From: Fibrobacter sp.
GTDB lineage: Bacteria; Fibrobacterota; Fibrobacteria; Fibrobacterales; Fibrobacteraceae
Assembly: GCA_024398965.1 (NCBI GenBank)
Contig: JAKSIF010000007.1
Coordinates: forward strand, 1 to 64,000
DNA: 64,000 nt
Direction: 5' to 3'
How positions within the stretch are numbered: the stretch's first letter is position 1; every line of letters starts with the position of its first letter. A program made the translations under genes and the position numbers. The notes under the pieces are model-generated. The model did not search any database. It was not told the origin of the DNA and was given only the letters and a program-made list of their open reading frames with translations. Shown here piece after piece: positions 42,936-51,553 of this stretch.

Positions 42936-44708
42936 ATGCAAATTACCAATGGTTATATCGTAAACAAGGCCTTCGGCACGTTTCTTCTGGCTTCTATTCT
43001 TACAGGACTTGCCAAGCAGTTGCGTGTCATTGCCGATAGCGTGATTGTCAGCAACTTTGTGGATCCCAACGCGCTTTCTGCAATCAACCTGTACTATCCA
43101 TTGGATACCCTGTTTATTGCGATTATTCTGGCCATTGCCTTTGGCTCAAGCATTCGTGCAGCCGTGGAACTTGGAAAACAGAATATCCGGATGGTCTCGG
43201 AATATTTTTCTGCGGCCCTTCTGGTGGCGTTGCCATTTATGGCCCTTCTGGTTGGCCTCTGCTACCTGTTCTTCCCTCAGCTGATAAATCTGCTTGCAGA
43301 TGCCAGCGAACCTTTGCTGTGTCAGCTTACAGGGGATTATGCCTTTGTAATGCTGCTGAATTTTGTGCCCTTTACTTTCATCTATCTGTTGCAGGTCTTT
43401 GTCAGTGTCGATGGTCGTCCCGGTCTTGTGACCGTATCCATTGCGGTAAGCCTGATTCTCAATGTGCTGCTGGACCTGTTGCTTACCTGTGTTTTCCCCC
43501 TGGGAATTGCAGGGGCTGCCTGGGGTACGGTTCTTAGCAATTTGGCCAGCCTAACTGTGCTTCTGCCTTACGTTTTGAAAGGTAAAAGTTCCTTCAAGTT
43601 TGTTATACCCAAGAAACCTTTTTCCTTGGTTGGAAATGCCTTGAAGCAGGGGCTTCCCGTTGGCACAGGAGATATTCTGTTGGCGGTTCTGGTATTCGTC
43701 CTGAACCAGATGGTACTAGACTATCAGGGACCCAGCGGCGCCTACCTCTTTGCCATCATGATGCAACTGGTATTCTTTGGTGGCAACCTGTTGGAAGGTG
43801 TAAACGACCTGAACAATTCCATTGGCGGAGTGCTTCTTGGAGAACGAGACTATTCCGGGTTGAGAATTCTTATTCACCGTAGCTGCACCGTGGTGCTGGT
43901 CTTTGGCGTTGCCCTAACGGCCCTTACCATGCTGTGGCCTGAAGGAGTGGTAAAGTTGTTTGGCGATGCAGAAAGTGTCGCTGCGGCGGGTTACGCATCC
44001 GACTTAAGGATCATTGGCTTGTTCATTGTTCCTTACCTGCTTTTCATCTTCAATACCGATGTCCATATCCTTGTGAAGAAGGAACTTCTTTCCTCTATTT
44101 TCCTGGTCCTACAGTTTGTGCTGATGATTTCTGTGCCTTGGCTTTTCGTAAAGTGGGCTGGGGATTATTTCTGGTGGAGTTTCCCGGTCTTGACTGCAGT
44201 ACTTTTATTGCTCCAATTGACTGTGGCTTTTACCCTTCACTTTAGAACCCGTTCCCTTTCCACAGTGTGCTTGCTCCCGTTGCTTCCCGACGAAGTGGGC
44301 GTGAATTTCTCTATGAAGTATACCGAGGAATCTGTTCAGGAAAATCTTGGTAAGATGAGAAAGTTCCTGGGAATCTGTGAGTTGAAATCCAGCGAAGAGA
44401 ATCGTATCATGCTGTGCTGTGAGGAACTTGCCTACAACATCTTCAAGTATAGCGCCGACAAGGATGAAAATCATTTCTTTGATATTCGCATAACAGATCT
44501 TGAGAAAACCATTGAAGTGCGAATCAAGGATGCGGGTCGCCCCTTTGATCCAATCAGCTATGCTGAAAAGAGGGCGGAGCTGTCTGTTACCGAAGGGGAA
44601 AACGTTCAATTGGGCTTGCAGCTGGTCAACAAACTCTGCAATCATAAGAGCTACAAGTACATGTTTGGCTTGAATGTGACTGTACTTTCCTTCGACGTAC
44701 GAAAATAA
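42936..44708 (+). CDS. MATE-like transporter fused to RsbW-like kinase domain
   Basis: 590 residues. Residues ~1-440 form 12 membrane segments of the MATE/MOP type (KAFGTFLLASILTGLAKQLR start; LSAINLYYPLDTLFIAIILA; LKQGLPVGTGDILLAVLVF). Residues ~450-590 are a GHKL ATPase: N box CCEELAYNIFKYS, G1 box IKDAGRPFDPIS and G2-like VQLGLQLVNKL. So one chain joins an efflux-type carrier with a kinase/anti-sigma-like domain. It is divergent from the partner-switching operon, whose STAS protein could be its partner. No ribosome site is evident before ATG 42936. Confidence 0.85.
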   Translation: MQITNGYIVNKAFGTFLLASILTGLAKQLRVIADSVIVSNFVDPNALSAINLYYPLDTLFIAIILAIAFGSSIRAAVELGKQNIRMVSEYFSAALLVALPFMALLVGLCYLFFPQLINLLADASEPLLCQLTGDYAFVMLLNFVPFTFIYLLQVFVSVDGRPGLVTVSIAVSLILNVLLDLLLTCVFPLGIAGAAWGTVLSNLASLTVLLPYVLKGKSSFKFVIPKKPFSLVGNALKQGLPVGTGDILLAVLVFVLNQMVLDYQGPSGAYLFAIMMQLVFFGGNLLEGVNDLNNSIGGVLLGERDYSGLRILIHRSCTVVLVFGVALTALTMLWPEGVVKLFGDAESVAAAGYASDLRIIGLFIVPYLLFIFNTDVHILVKKELLSSIFLVLQFVLMISVPWLFVKWAGDYFWWSFPVLTAVLLLLQLTVAFTLHFRTRSLSTVCLLPLLPDEVGVNFSMKYTEESVQENLGKMRKFLGICELKSSEENRIMLCCEELAYNIFKYSADKDENHFFDIRITDLEKTIEVRIKDAGRPFDPISYAEKRAELSVTEGENVQLGLQLVNKLCNHKSYKYMFGLNVTVLSFDVRK

Positions 44709-44726
44709 AGGCATTTGAAGAACCTC

Positions 44727-44755
44727 TTGCCATTATCGACAAAACTTTATATATT
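44727..44755 (+). promoter_or_regulatory. sigma-70-type promoter of leu leader
   Basis: TTGCCA, a 17-nt spacer, then TATATT. The predicted start is at or next to the ATG of the leader peptide (44763), so that peptide would be translated without a 5' leader. Confidence 0.65.
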
Positions 44756-44762
44756 CCAAGGC

Positions 44763-44831
44763 ATGAAAAAGATTCTAGACCTACGACTTCTACTTTGCAT
44801 CGCTCTTTGTGATACCGAGGCGAGGTTCTAG
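44763..44831 (+). CDS. leucine-rich leader peptide of leuA
   Basis: 22 codons, MKKILDLRLLLCIALCDTEARF, with six Leu, three of them the CTA codon avoided in neighbouring genes. The frame ends ahead of two mutually plausible stem-loops and a terminator, the classical arrangement of leucine/branched-chain attenuation: ribosome stalling at Leu codons would change RNA folding and allow leuA transcription. Confidence 0.8.
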   Translation: MKKILDLRLLLCIALCDTEARF

Positions 44832-44840
44832 GTTGTTGAA

Positions 44841-44918
44841 TCAATAAACGCTTTCAAGAATTTTTATTGAATTTGAACACGAAAAAGCCCGCTTCCATAA
44901 CGATGCGGGTTCTTTTTT
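44841..44918 (+). promoter_or_regulatory. leuA attenuator
   Basis: A first stem TCAATAAA/TTTATTGA (44841-44870) is followed by a terminator stem AGCCCGC/GCGGGTT with seven T (44886-44918), 72 nt before leuA. The leader peptide lies just upstream. Confidence 0.75.
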
Positions 44919-44989
44919 TATGGTCATTTTTTTATCTTTGATGCGTAAAATTAAGGCTTGCGGCGTGTGGATGCCGGCAGGAGATAAAA

Positions 44990-46561
44990 ATGAACTGTAT
45001 GATGGATTGTGCCGACCAGGCAAGAAAACCGTTCTTTTATGACGTCACTCTGCGTGACGGTAACCAGGCTTTGCCCAAGCCCTGGAACAATGCCCAGAAG
45101 AAGGATGTTTACCTCCAGTTGTTGAAGCTGGGTGTGCAGGGTGCCGAAGTGGGTTTCCCTGCGTCTTCTGAAATGGATTTTGAATCTGTAAAGGAACTGG
45201 CTCAACTTACTGCCGAAATGGCTGCCGCTGGCGACGAAACTGCCCAGAAGATTGTGGTTTCCGGTTTGGCCCGTTGCGTTCCCAGCGACATTCAGCGTTG
45301 CTGGGAAGCCGTCCAGTATGCTCCGCACCCCCGTATCCATACCTTCCTGGCTACTAGCCCCCTCTCCATGGAACATGTGCTCCACATGACTCCGGAACAG
45401 GTGAAGGCTCGCGCCGTAGATTGCGTAAAGCTTGCCAAGTCCCTGGTGGGCGACAAGGGTGACGTTGAATTCAGCTGCGAACATTTTGGCGACTGCCTGG
45501 AGAACATGGACTTCGTCATTGAAGTTTTGAAGGCCGTGGTGGAAGCCGGTGCAACTACCTTGAACCTGCCCAACACCGTGGAACGTTACCGCCCCATGCT
45601 GTACATCAGCCAGATCAAGCAGGTGTACGATGCCATGCCCAAGAATGTGACCATCTCTGTTCACTGCCATAATGACCTGGGTATGGCCACCGCCGCTACC
45701 GTCGAAAGCTTCTTCGTGGGTGCAACCCAGCTGGAAGTTGCCTTGAACGGCCTTGGCGAACGTTGCGGCAATACCAACTTCTATGAAGTGGCCCTGGGCC
45801 TGCACAACTCCGGCGTGGACACTGGCCTGCACCTGGACAAGATTTACGAAACTGCCATCTTGATTTCCCAGTGGTCCGGCGTTAGCATTTATACCCGCGC
45901 CCCGCTCATTGGTGCCGAAGCGATCGTTCACCGTAGCGGTATCCATCAGGATGGCGCTTCCAAGACCAAGGACATGAAGAAGGGAGCATACCGCCCCATC
46001 GACTACTCCATCATTGGCCGTAACCAGAACGATTCCCTCAGCTTTACCAGCCAGAGTGGTCGTACCGCCGTGTACGAAATCATCACCAAGTTCGGCTACA
46101 AGCTGAGCCTGGCCGAAGCCGCCGAATTGCAGCCCATCCTCAAGAGCTACAGCGAAAAGGAAGGCGAAATGAGCGCCGAACGCGTTCTGGACGTGTTCCG
46201 CGAACAGCGCGTGAATGTGAACGGCCGCCTGATTTTCAACAACGTCGAAGTGATTCCCGACGAAGGCCGCTTTATCTTCCACTTCAAGAAGGACGGCGAA
46301 GCCCTGGTCAAGTCCGTGACCGCCGAAGGTCCTATTGAAGCTGGCCTCATCCTCATGCGCGAAATCGGCATGCCGGTGGAACTGGTGAAGTATCGCCAGG
46401 TTGTGGTTCCCGAAAAGGATAAGCTGTGGGCCGGTCGCGGTCTCAGCCGTATCGTGCTGAAGGCTAACGGCAAGGAAGTGGAAGGCCGCGGTGTTTCTAG
46501 CGATACCCTCAAGGCCAACATGCGCGCCCTCTTTGGCGGCGTGAACTTGCTGTATAAATAG
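44990..46561 (+). CDS. leuA: 2-isopropylmalate synthase (LeuA-family)
   Basis: 523 residues. It condenses acetyl-CoA with 2-oxoisovalerate in the first step of leucine synthesis. The HMGL-like TIM barrel starts FFYDVTLRDGNQALPKPWNN (residues 15-34), with the metal-binding HCHNDLGMATAA (about 222-233), LNGLGERCGN and HRSGIHQDG. The C-terminal region (about 390-523) carries the LeuA-type allosteric domain. AGGAG precedes ATG 44990. Control by the upstream Leu-rich leader supports LeuA over the related citramalate and homocitrate synthases. Confidence 0.92.
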   Translation: MNCMMDCADQARKPFFYDVTLRDGNQALPKPWNNAQKKDVYLQLLKLGVQGAEVGFPASSEMDFESVKELAQLTAEMAAAGDETAQKIVVSGLARCVPSDIQRCWEAVQYAPHPRIHTFLATSPLSMEHVLHMTPEQVKARAVDCVKLAKSLVGDKGDVEFSCEHFGDCLENMDFVIEVLKAVVEAGATTLNLPNTVERYRPMLYISQIKQVYDAMPKNVTISVHCHNDLGMATAATVESFFVGATQLEVALNGLGERCGNTNFYEVALGLHNSGVDTGLHLDKIYETAILISQWSGVSIYTRAPLIGAEAIVHRSGIHQDGASKTKDMKKGAYRPIDYSIIGRNQNDSLSFTSQSGRTAVYEIITKFGYKLSLAEAAELQPILKSYSEKEGEMSAERVLDVFREQRVNVNGRLIFNNVEVIPDEGRFIFHFKKDGEALVKSVTAEGPIEAGLILMREIGMPVELVKYRQVVVPEKDKLWAGRGLSRIVLKANGKEVEGRGVSSDTLKANMRALFGGVNLLYK

Positions 46562-46606
46562 GATAAAGGTTAAAGGATAAAGAAATTTCTTTCCGCTTTA
46601 CGCTAA
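46560..46606. repeat. heptamer-array element after leuA
   Basis: AGGATAA, AGGTTAA, AGGATAA (46560-46580), then GAAATTTC, then CTTTCCG, CTTTACG, CTAA (46589-46606). Its reverse complement has the same order of arrays as the element at 58840-58972. It begins at the last base of the leuA stop codon. Confidence 0.75.
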
Positions 46607-46610
46607 TATT

Positions 46611-46985
46611 ATGGAACTAACCAGCAGACTAACTCGTCCTTTCAAGAGGCACAAGGAATCGTTGATCGGTAAGGTCAATGGTTTTGTTGACCCTATAAAA
46701 AAGTCGTTAGCTGATCTGCGTGGTAAGATGCCTAGTCCTAAGGGTTTCGCCGGTTCCGAGGATCTAGCCTCAGAGGAATCCGCCGAGAATGGAAAGATTG
46801 CTCCAAAGGCGGAAAATCCCATAAAGCTTGGGCTGTTGACTCGTCTCAAGAACTTCAAGAATTCCTTGAAGGAAATGAGCGATTTCCAGAAGTTGATTCT
46901 GTTGACCATTGCCATTTGCTTGCCTGCCGGAATTCTGATCTCCACTATTCTTGTGGGTGTCATCAAGAAGCATAAGAAGATGTAA
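46611..46985 (+). CDS. small membrane-anchored protein, unknown
   Basis: 124 residues: a basic N-terminal ~60 residues, a charged middle and one C-terminal membrane helix (LILLTIAICLPAGILISTIL, about 95-114) followed by a Lys-rich end. This is a tail-anchored layout. No family recognised and no clear ribosome site. The gene ends 29 nt before the preferred aminotransferase start. Confidence 0.55.
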   Translation: MELTSRLTRPFKRHKESLIGKVNGFVDPIKKSLADLRGKMPSPKGFAGSEDLASEESAENGKIAPKAENPIKLGLLTRLKNFKNSLKEMSDFQKLILLTIAICLPAGILISTILVGVIKKHKKM

Positions 46986-46993
46986 TCTTGCTC

Positions 46994-47028
46994 CATTACG
47001 AGGAACGCAGTCACGTGGCAATCCAGGG
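46994..47028. repeat. REP-like word at aminotransferase start
   Basis: CATTACGAGGAACGCAGTCA followed by CGTGGCAATCCAGGG resembles the widespread CATTGCGAGGAGCGAAGCGA-type dispersed word. It contains both the likely ribosome site (GAGGAA) and the likely GTG start of the next gene. Confidence 0.5.
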
Positions 47029-48406
47029 CATAAAGCTGTCTAAGAGACTTCCGAAGGACTTGACCCCAAGTCCTTTTTTTGAGGAACTGGAAAAGGCGAA
47101 AGCTGAGGTTGCCGCAGAATGCGTAAGCGGGAACGTCGCACCTCTTATCGACATGACCGTCAGTTCGCCTGTTCGTGTAGGGTTGCCTGTGGAGTTGGAC
47201 TCCGCGGTAGAAGAAGCCCGCAAACAGTTTGGCCATTGGTCGCCGGACGCCTCCGGCTGGCGTGAAGCCCGCGAGGCTGTAGCTGCCTACTACAAGGAAC
47301 GTGGGGGAGTGTTTACTCCCAACCAGGTCGTCGTTACGGCCAGTACCAGCGAAGCCTATTCCGTATTGTTCAAGACATTTTGCGATCCCGGTGACGTCAT
47401 CTTGACGCCTATGCCAGGCTATCCGCTGCTGGATACGCTGGCTCAGCTGGAACATCTGGAATGCGCACCCTATTTCTTGAAACTGATCCGCGAGAAACCG
47501 CAACGAACGCTCTCGCAGTTGAAGGCTCAGGTTGAGTCTCGGGGATCGAAGGCTGCGCAGGTTTCTGTTTCGCAGGTTTCTGCTGCGCAGTTCCGCTTTG
47601 TGCTGGATACAGACAGTCTGCTTGCCGCTCCTGAAAAAGCCCGCATCCTGCTGCTAGTTTCGCCCCACAATCCCACAGGCCATATGGTCTCTCTTCAGGA
47701 ATGGAACGAGGTGGTTCGCTTCTGCGAAGAAAACAACCTCGTGCTGGTGGTAGACGAAGTCTTTGGCGACTACGGCTTCAGTGACGAAGTCAAGCGCAGT
47801 TGGCAGTATTTGAGGCGCGAGGCCCGAGGCCCAAGGCCCGAGGCAAGCGGTACCTACGGTGCCGTTTCGGATTACTTCGACTGTGGCGGAAACGATCTGG
47901 TCTTTGCGCCCGTCGATGGCCCCAAGTGCCCTATCTTCTGGCTCAACGGATTAAGCAAGGCCGTAGGCGCTCCTCAGTTGAAGTTCGGCTGGATGGCCTT
48001 CTATGCTCCTCGCGAAAGATTCGAGGAAATTCGAGCAGCTCTTGAATTTGTAGAGGACGCTTACCTCAGCGCCAGTTCCTGTGCCCAGGCATTGGCAGCT
48101 CCGCTCCTGGCACAGTCAGCGCAGTACGAAAGCCAAGTTCGTGAACGCTTACTTGCCAACTGGGAAACCTTGCGCTCAGCATTCCCCGGCAAGTACTGCC
48201 CCAAGGTACTTGGAGGTTGGTACGCAGTCCTTCATCTTGGCGAAGACGACGAGGAACTGACTCTTCGTCTGCTTCGCGAAAAACATGTCCTGGTGCAGCC
48301 AGGTTTCTTCTTTGACTTTGACGAAGACGGCTGGGTTGTCATTAGCTTGTTGCAGGAGCCGCCGCTCTTTGCCGAAGCGGTGCAAAGAATGATTTCCATG
48401 GAATAA
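47015..48406 (+). CDS. pyridoxal-phosphate aminotransferase (class I/II)
   Basis: 463 residues from GTG 47015 (GAGGAA upstream; an in-frame TTG at 46988 would add 9). The fold type I pattern is visible: TASTSEAYSVLFKTFCDPGD (cofactor-binding loop), LLVSPHNPTGHMVSLQEW (Asn contacting the substrate/PLP), VVDEVFGDYGF (PLP Asp) and FWLNGLSKAVGAPQLKFGWM with the Schiff-base Lys. The amino-acid substrate is unclear. Two low-complexity inserts are present: VSVSQVSAAQ, and EARGPRPEASG encoded by five 7-nt units. Confidence 0.85.
   Translation: MAIQGIKLSKRLPKDLTPSPFFEELEKAKAEVAAECVSGNVAPLIDMTVSSPVRVGLPVELDSAVEEARKQFGHWSPDASGWREAREAVAAYYKERGGVFTPNQVVVTASTSEAYSVLFKTFCDPGDVILTPMPGYPLLDTLAQLEHLECAPYFLKLIREKPQRTLSQLKAQVESRGSKAAQVSVSQVSAAQFRFVLDTDSLLAAPEKARILLLVSPHNPTGHMVSLQEWNEVVRFCEENNLVLVVDEVFGDYGFSDEVKRSWQYLRREARGPRPEASGTYGAVSDYFDCGGNDLVFAPVDGPKCPIFWLNGLSKAVGAPQLKFGWMAFYAPRERFEEIRAALEFVEDAYLSASSCAQALAAPLLAQSAQYESQVRERLLANWETLRSAFPGKYCPKVLGGWYAVLHLGEDDEELTLRLLREKHVLVQPGFFFDFDEDGWVVISLLQEPPLFAEAVQRMISME
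47812..47846 (+). repeat. heptamer array inside aminotransferase gene
   Basis: Five units, GAGGCGC, GAGGCCC, GAGGCCC, AAGGCCC and GAGGCAA, in the same style as the intergenic arrays but within a reading frame, between the PLP Asp motif and the Lys motif. Confidence 0.75.
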
Positions 48407-48427
48407 AATTTATAGAGGGGTTGGATA

Positions 48428-48721
48428 ATGAAAAAATCAATTACAGTTATTTCGCTACTTTGCAGTATCAGTTTCGCTGACGTAATTGTCAATACCACTG
48501 GTTCTGAAGAAATGATGTCTCAGGATAATCCAATTGCAGAGAAATGCAATGTGGATGATACCTTTGTCGAATATGTTGAAGAATTTCTTCAGAAGAACGA
48601 AAAAATTCCTGTAGAGAGCCTTTGTCTTGACGCCAGCACATCTACAAAAGAGGAACGTCAGTGCAAGACCAACGTTCCTAAACAAATTAAATGTGTCGAA
48701 AAGGCCTTGGCCAAGAAATAG
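48428..48721 (+). CDS. small exported protein, unknown
   Basis: 97 residues with a short signal peptide (MKKSITVISLLCSISFAD). The mature part is acidic with three Cys (EKCNVDD, ESLCLDA, RQCKTNV) plus a fourth (IKCVEK), suggesting disulphides. A GAGGGG-type site lies upstream. It ends one base before the mqnE stop on the opposite strand. No family recognised. Confidence 0.6.
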   Translation: MKKSITVISLLCSISFADVIVNTTGSEEMMSQDNPIAEKCNVDDTFVEYVEEFLQKNEKIPVESLCLDASTSTKEERQCKTNVPKQIKCVEKALAKK

Positions 48722-48722
48722 T

Positions 48723-49760
48723 CTAGCCGTAGACTTCGTACTTGGCGTCTCTTTCCACCGGTTCTAAACCTTCGTTCAAGATCAGCTCCTTCATTCGTGC
48801 AGGACTCATACCAACGGGCACCTTGGCTCCGGCGGCGTGGGTGATCTTTTCTTCGATGATGGTCCCGTCCAAATCGCTGGCACCGGAATGCAGTGCCTTC
48901 ATGGCAGTCTCGATTCCCATCTGGATCCAGTAGGCCTTGATGTGGGGAAAGTTGTTCAAAAATAAACGGGCAACCGCAACCGTACGCAAAATATCTTCTT
49001 GCGATGTCATGTTGGGAACGATGCTGTGGAGTGCGTTGTGTTCCGGATGGTAGACCAGCGGGATGAACGCGAAGAATCCTGGAGCTTCGTCTTGCAGGTC
49101 GCGAAGCATTCGCATATGGGCAATTCTGTGTTCCGGCTTTTCGATATGGCCGAACAGCATGGTGGCGTTGGTGGGAATTCCAATCTTGTGGGCTGCACGG
49201 TGGACGTCCAGCCATTCCTCGCCGGTTTCCTTGCCCGGACAAATCTGGTCTCGAACGCTCTGTACCAGAATTTCAGCGCCGCCACCAGGAAGGGCGTCCA
49301 GGCCAGCCCCCTTCAGGGTTTCCATGATCTGGAGCGGCGTTTGGCCGGAAAGCTTGGCAAAGTGTGCAATTTCTACAGCGGTAAAAGCCTTCAGGTTTAC
49401 CTTTGGAAATTCCTGGCGGAGCTTGCGAAGCATCTCGATGTAGTAGTCAAAGGGATGGTCCGGGTGAAGTCCACCTACGATGTGCAGTTCCCTGGCGCCT
49501 CCGTCGATGGCAAATGCGGCCTTGTCGCGGATGGTGGGGTAGTCCCAGTCGTAGGCTGTGGGTGAATCCTTCTTGATCTTGCTGAAGGCACAGAATTTAC
49601 AATGCAGCACACAGACGTTTGTGTAGTTGATTTGGCGATTATTTACCCAAAAAACGGATTTTCCGTGTCGACGTTCTTTCTCTGCGTTAGCCATGGCACA
49701 AAGTTCGTTCAATGGCGCATTCAGGAACAAATCTAGGGCTTCTTTTTCTGTCAATCGCAT
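48723..49760 (-). CDS. mqnE: aminofutalosine synthase
   Basis: 345 residues. This radical SAM enzyme forms aminofutalosine in the futalosine route to menaquinone. The cluster-binding motif is TNVCVLHCKFCAF (Cys-x3-Cys-x2-Cys, about 47-59). MqnE-type segments are ELHIVGGLHPDHPFDYYIEM, LKAFTAVEIAHFAKLSG and LPGGGAEIL, which separate it from MqnC. It stands alone; other mqn genes are not in the window. It ends one base from the convergent small exported gene. Confidence 0.9.
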   Translation of the reverse strand: MRLTEKEALDLFLNAPLNELCAMANAEKERRHGKSVFWVNNRQINYTNVCVLHCKFCAFSKIKKDSPTAYDWDYPTIRDKAAFAIDGGARELHIVGGLHPDHPFDYYIEMLRKLRQEFPKVNLKAFTAVEIAHFAKLSGQTPLQIMETLKGAGLDALPGGGAEILVQSVRDQICPGKETGEEWLDVHRAAHKIGIPTNATMLFGHIEKPEHRIAHMRMLRDLQDEAPGFFAFIPLVYHPEHNALHSIVPNMTSQEDILRTVAVARLFLNNFPHIKAYWIQMGIETAMKALHSGASDLDGTIIEEKITHAAGAKVPVGMSPARMKELILNEGLEPVERDAKYEVYG

Positions 49761-49829
49761 GGTAAAATCGTGTAAAATAAAGGATTCAAATGATTGTTTT
49801 GATTTACAACGATATAATTTAGATAATGC

Positions 49830-49857
49830 TTGACGGAAAGGGTGTAATTTGTAGATT
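49830..49857 (+). promoter_or_regulatory. promoter of FecR lipoprotein gene 2
   Basis: TTGACG, a 16-nt spacer, TAGATT; predicted start near 49864, with a GGAG ribosome site at 49877. Confidence 0.45.
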
Positions 49858-49886
49858 TAAGTCAAGAATTTCTCAATGGAGCGAAC

Positions 49887-51452
49887 ATGAAGTTTCAGTA
49901 TTTGGCATTGTCGTTTGCGCTGCTTTCCTTGGTAGCCTGCAAGGACGATTCTGCAAAGGTGCAGGGCAAGCTTGCTGAAAAGCCCGTCTCTGGGACTACT
50001 GCTGAAAGAGTTTCCGTTGCAAAGAACTCCAAGCCTGTTAGTGTGGATACTTCGGCCGAAAGTTTGGCTATTCCTTCGGAAGAGGATCCTAGCCTGATTC
50101 GTGCTAAGGTCAGCAAGGTAGTGGGTGAAGGCGAAATTACCCGCGGATACGAATACGACTGGAAGCCGATTCGTCAAGGTCAGAAGGTTGTTGAAAACGA
50201 CCACGTTCGCACGTCCGTTGAATCCGAAGTGACTATTACAGCTTTCGATGGCACCGTACTTTCCATTTTCGAAAATACCTCCGTCATCATTACGGCCGAA
50301 CTCCTCGGTACATCCAACAAGATTTTCCGCATCAATATCGACAAGGGTAACATCCTTTTTGATGTTCAGAAACAGAAGAAAGATCAGTTTATCTTCAAGA
50401 CCGGCAGTGCTACTGCATCCATCCGTGGTACCGCAGGATTTGTTGGTAATGTGAATGGCCAGATGGTCGCCTCCCTTAAGGAGGGTGAGGTTGAAGTTAC
50501 TGGCGCCGATGGCAAGTCTGTGAACATTGTCCAGAACCAGACCATCCTGGTAGACGAAAAGGGCGGCAGCAAGAAACTGAACCTGGCCTCCTCCGGAACC
50601 AAGGCTTTGACTGCGGCTCTAAGTTCTATCGCTGCAAAGCCTGACGCAGCCAAGGATCTTGAACGAGCACTTTCGACTTTCGATAACGACTACTCGGTCC
50701 GTAAGCAAAAGTTTGAGAAGAACCTCAAGTTCCAGACCAAGGAACTGGAAAAGACTATCTATGAACCAGCAGTTACCTTGAGTGCCCAGACCAATCCTGG
50801 TGTGATTGTTACCGTTCTTGGCGAAACCGATACTGTGGGAACCGATGGAATTTACAATCGCACTTTCAGCTGGGACGCCAAGTCTGATGGAACAAAGCGT
50901 TTCTTGGCAATTTGTAGCGATGGCATGGTGGAAGTTCCTTGCCATATCTGGTCTACCAATTATGTAGATACCACAGCTGTCGTTGATACTGCTTCAACCG
51001 ATTCCTCTGCTGCAGTCGAAGAGCCTAAGCAGGAAGTGGTAAAACCTCATGTAAAGATCGATGGCCCTCGAGTCGAGAAAATCCATCTTCCGCCTCCCTC
51101 TGTGAATTATTTCGGAAACTTCAAGTTCCGTCTTAAGGGAATCGAAGCCGCAGACCTCAAGAATGTTGCGTCTATTGAACTTCACCGCAGCGGATATGTT
51201 CTTGAAAAAATCCCTGTCGAAAACCTCGTCAATATGTCCTTTGAACGCCAGATTCAGCTGGAACGCAATAAGATCGTTTATCTCGACGTGGTTGTCACCA
51301 TGAAAAATGGCGACGTTGTCCGAGCACGAAAGACCTATGAGGTATTCTGTTATACAGACAATCATGATGAATACGTCAAGGTTGATCCAGTCCTGACTGA
51401 AGAACAGGAATACGAAAAGGTCAAGAGCGAAGCCATTCTCGAAGAGGAATAA
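49887..51452 (+). CDS. FecR-domain lipoprotein (paralogue 2)
   Basis: 521 residues. Lipoprotein signal with lipobox SLVAC (Cys at residue 19), then a FecR-type domain (about 70-230: VVENDHVRTSVESEVTI, IFKTGSATASIRGTAGFVGN). The C-terminal half is shared with paralogue 1 (TKRFLAICSDGMVEVPC, VEKIHLPPP). Both paralogues carry the conserved LASSGTKAL linker. It has its own promoter and a strong terminator, and an LPP20-family lipoprotein gene lies convergently downstream, echoing the FecR plus LPP20-like pairing at 33-37 kb. Confidence 0.8.
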   Translation: MKFQYLALSFALLSLVACKDDSAKVQGKLAEKPVSGTTAERVSVAKNSKPVSVDTSAESLAIPSEEDPSLIRAKVSKVVGEGEITRGYEYDWKPIRQGQKVVENDHVRTSVESEVTITAFDGTVLSIFENTSVIITAELLGTSNKIFRINIDKGNILFDVQKQKKDQFIFKTGSATASIRGTAGFVGNVNGQMVASLKEGEVEVTGADGKSVNIVQNQTILVDEKGGSKKLNLASSGTKALTAALSSIAAKPDAAKDLERALSTFDNDYSVRKQKFEKNLKFQTKELEKTIYEPAVTLSAQTNPGVIVTVLGETDTVGTDGIYNRTFSWDAKSDGTKRFLAICSDGMVEVPCHIWSTNYVDTTAVVDTASTDSSAAVEEPKQEVVKPHVKIDGPRVEKIHLPPPSVNYFGNFKFRLKGIEAADLKNVASIELHRSGYVLEKIPVENLVNMSFERQIQLERNKIVYLDVVVTMKNGDVVRARKTYEVFCYTDNHDEYVKVDPVLTEEQEYEKVKSEAILEEE

Positions 51453-51494
51453 CGTTTCCTTTGTAGGTGCAGTACCTCGGGTAGATTTGAGAAT

Positions 51495-51533
51495 AAAAAA
51501 GAGTCCGTCAGTTAACCTGACGGACTTCTTTTT
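51495..51533. terminator. bidirectional terminator
   Basis: GAGTCCGTCAG pairs with CTGACGGACTTC around TTAAC, flanked by six A on the left and five T on the right. It lies between the convergent FecR and LPP20 genes. Confidence 0.9.
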
Positions 51534-51553
51534 GTTAAAGCGGGAAAAGACTG

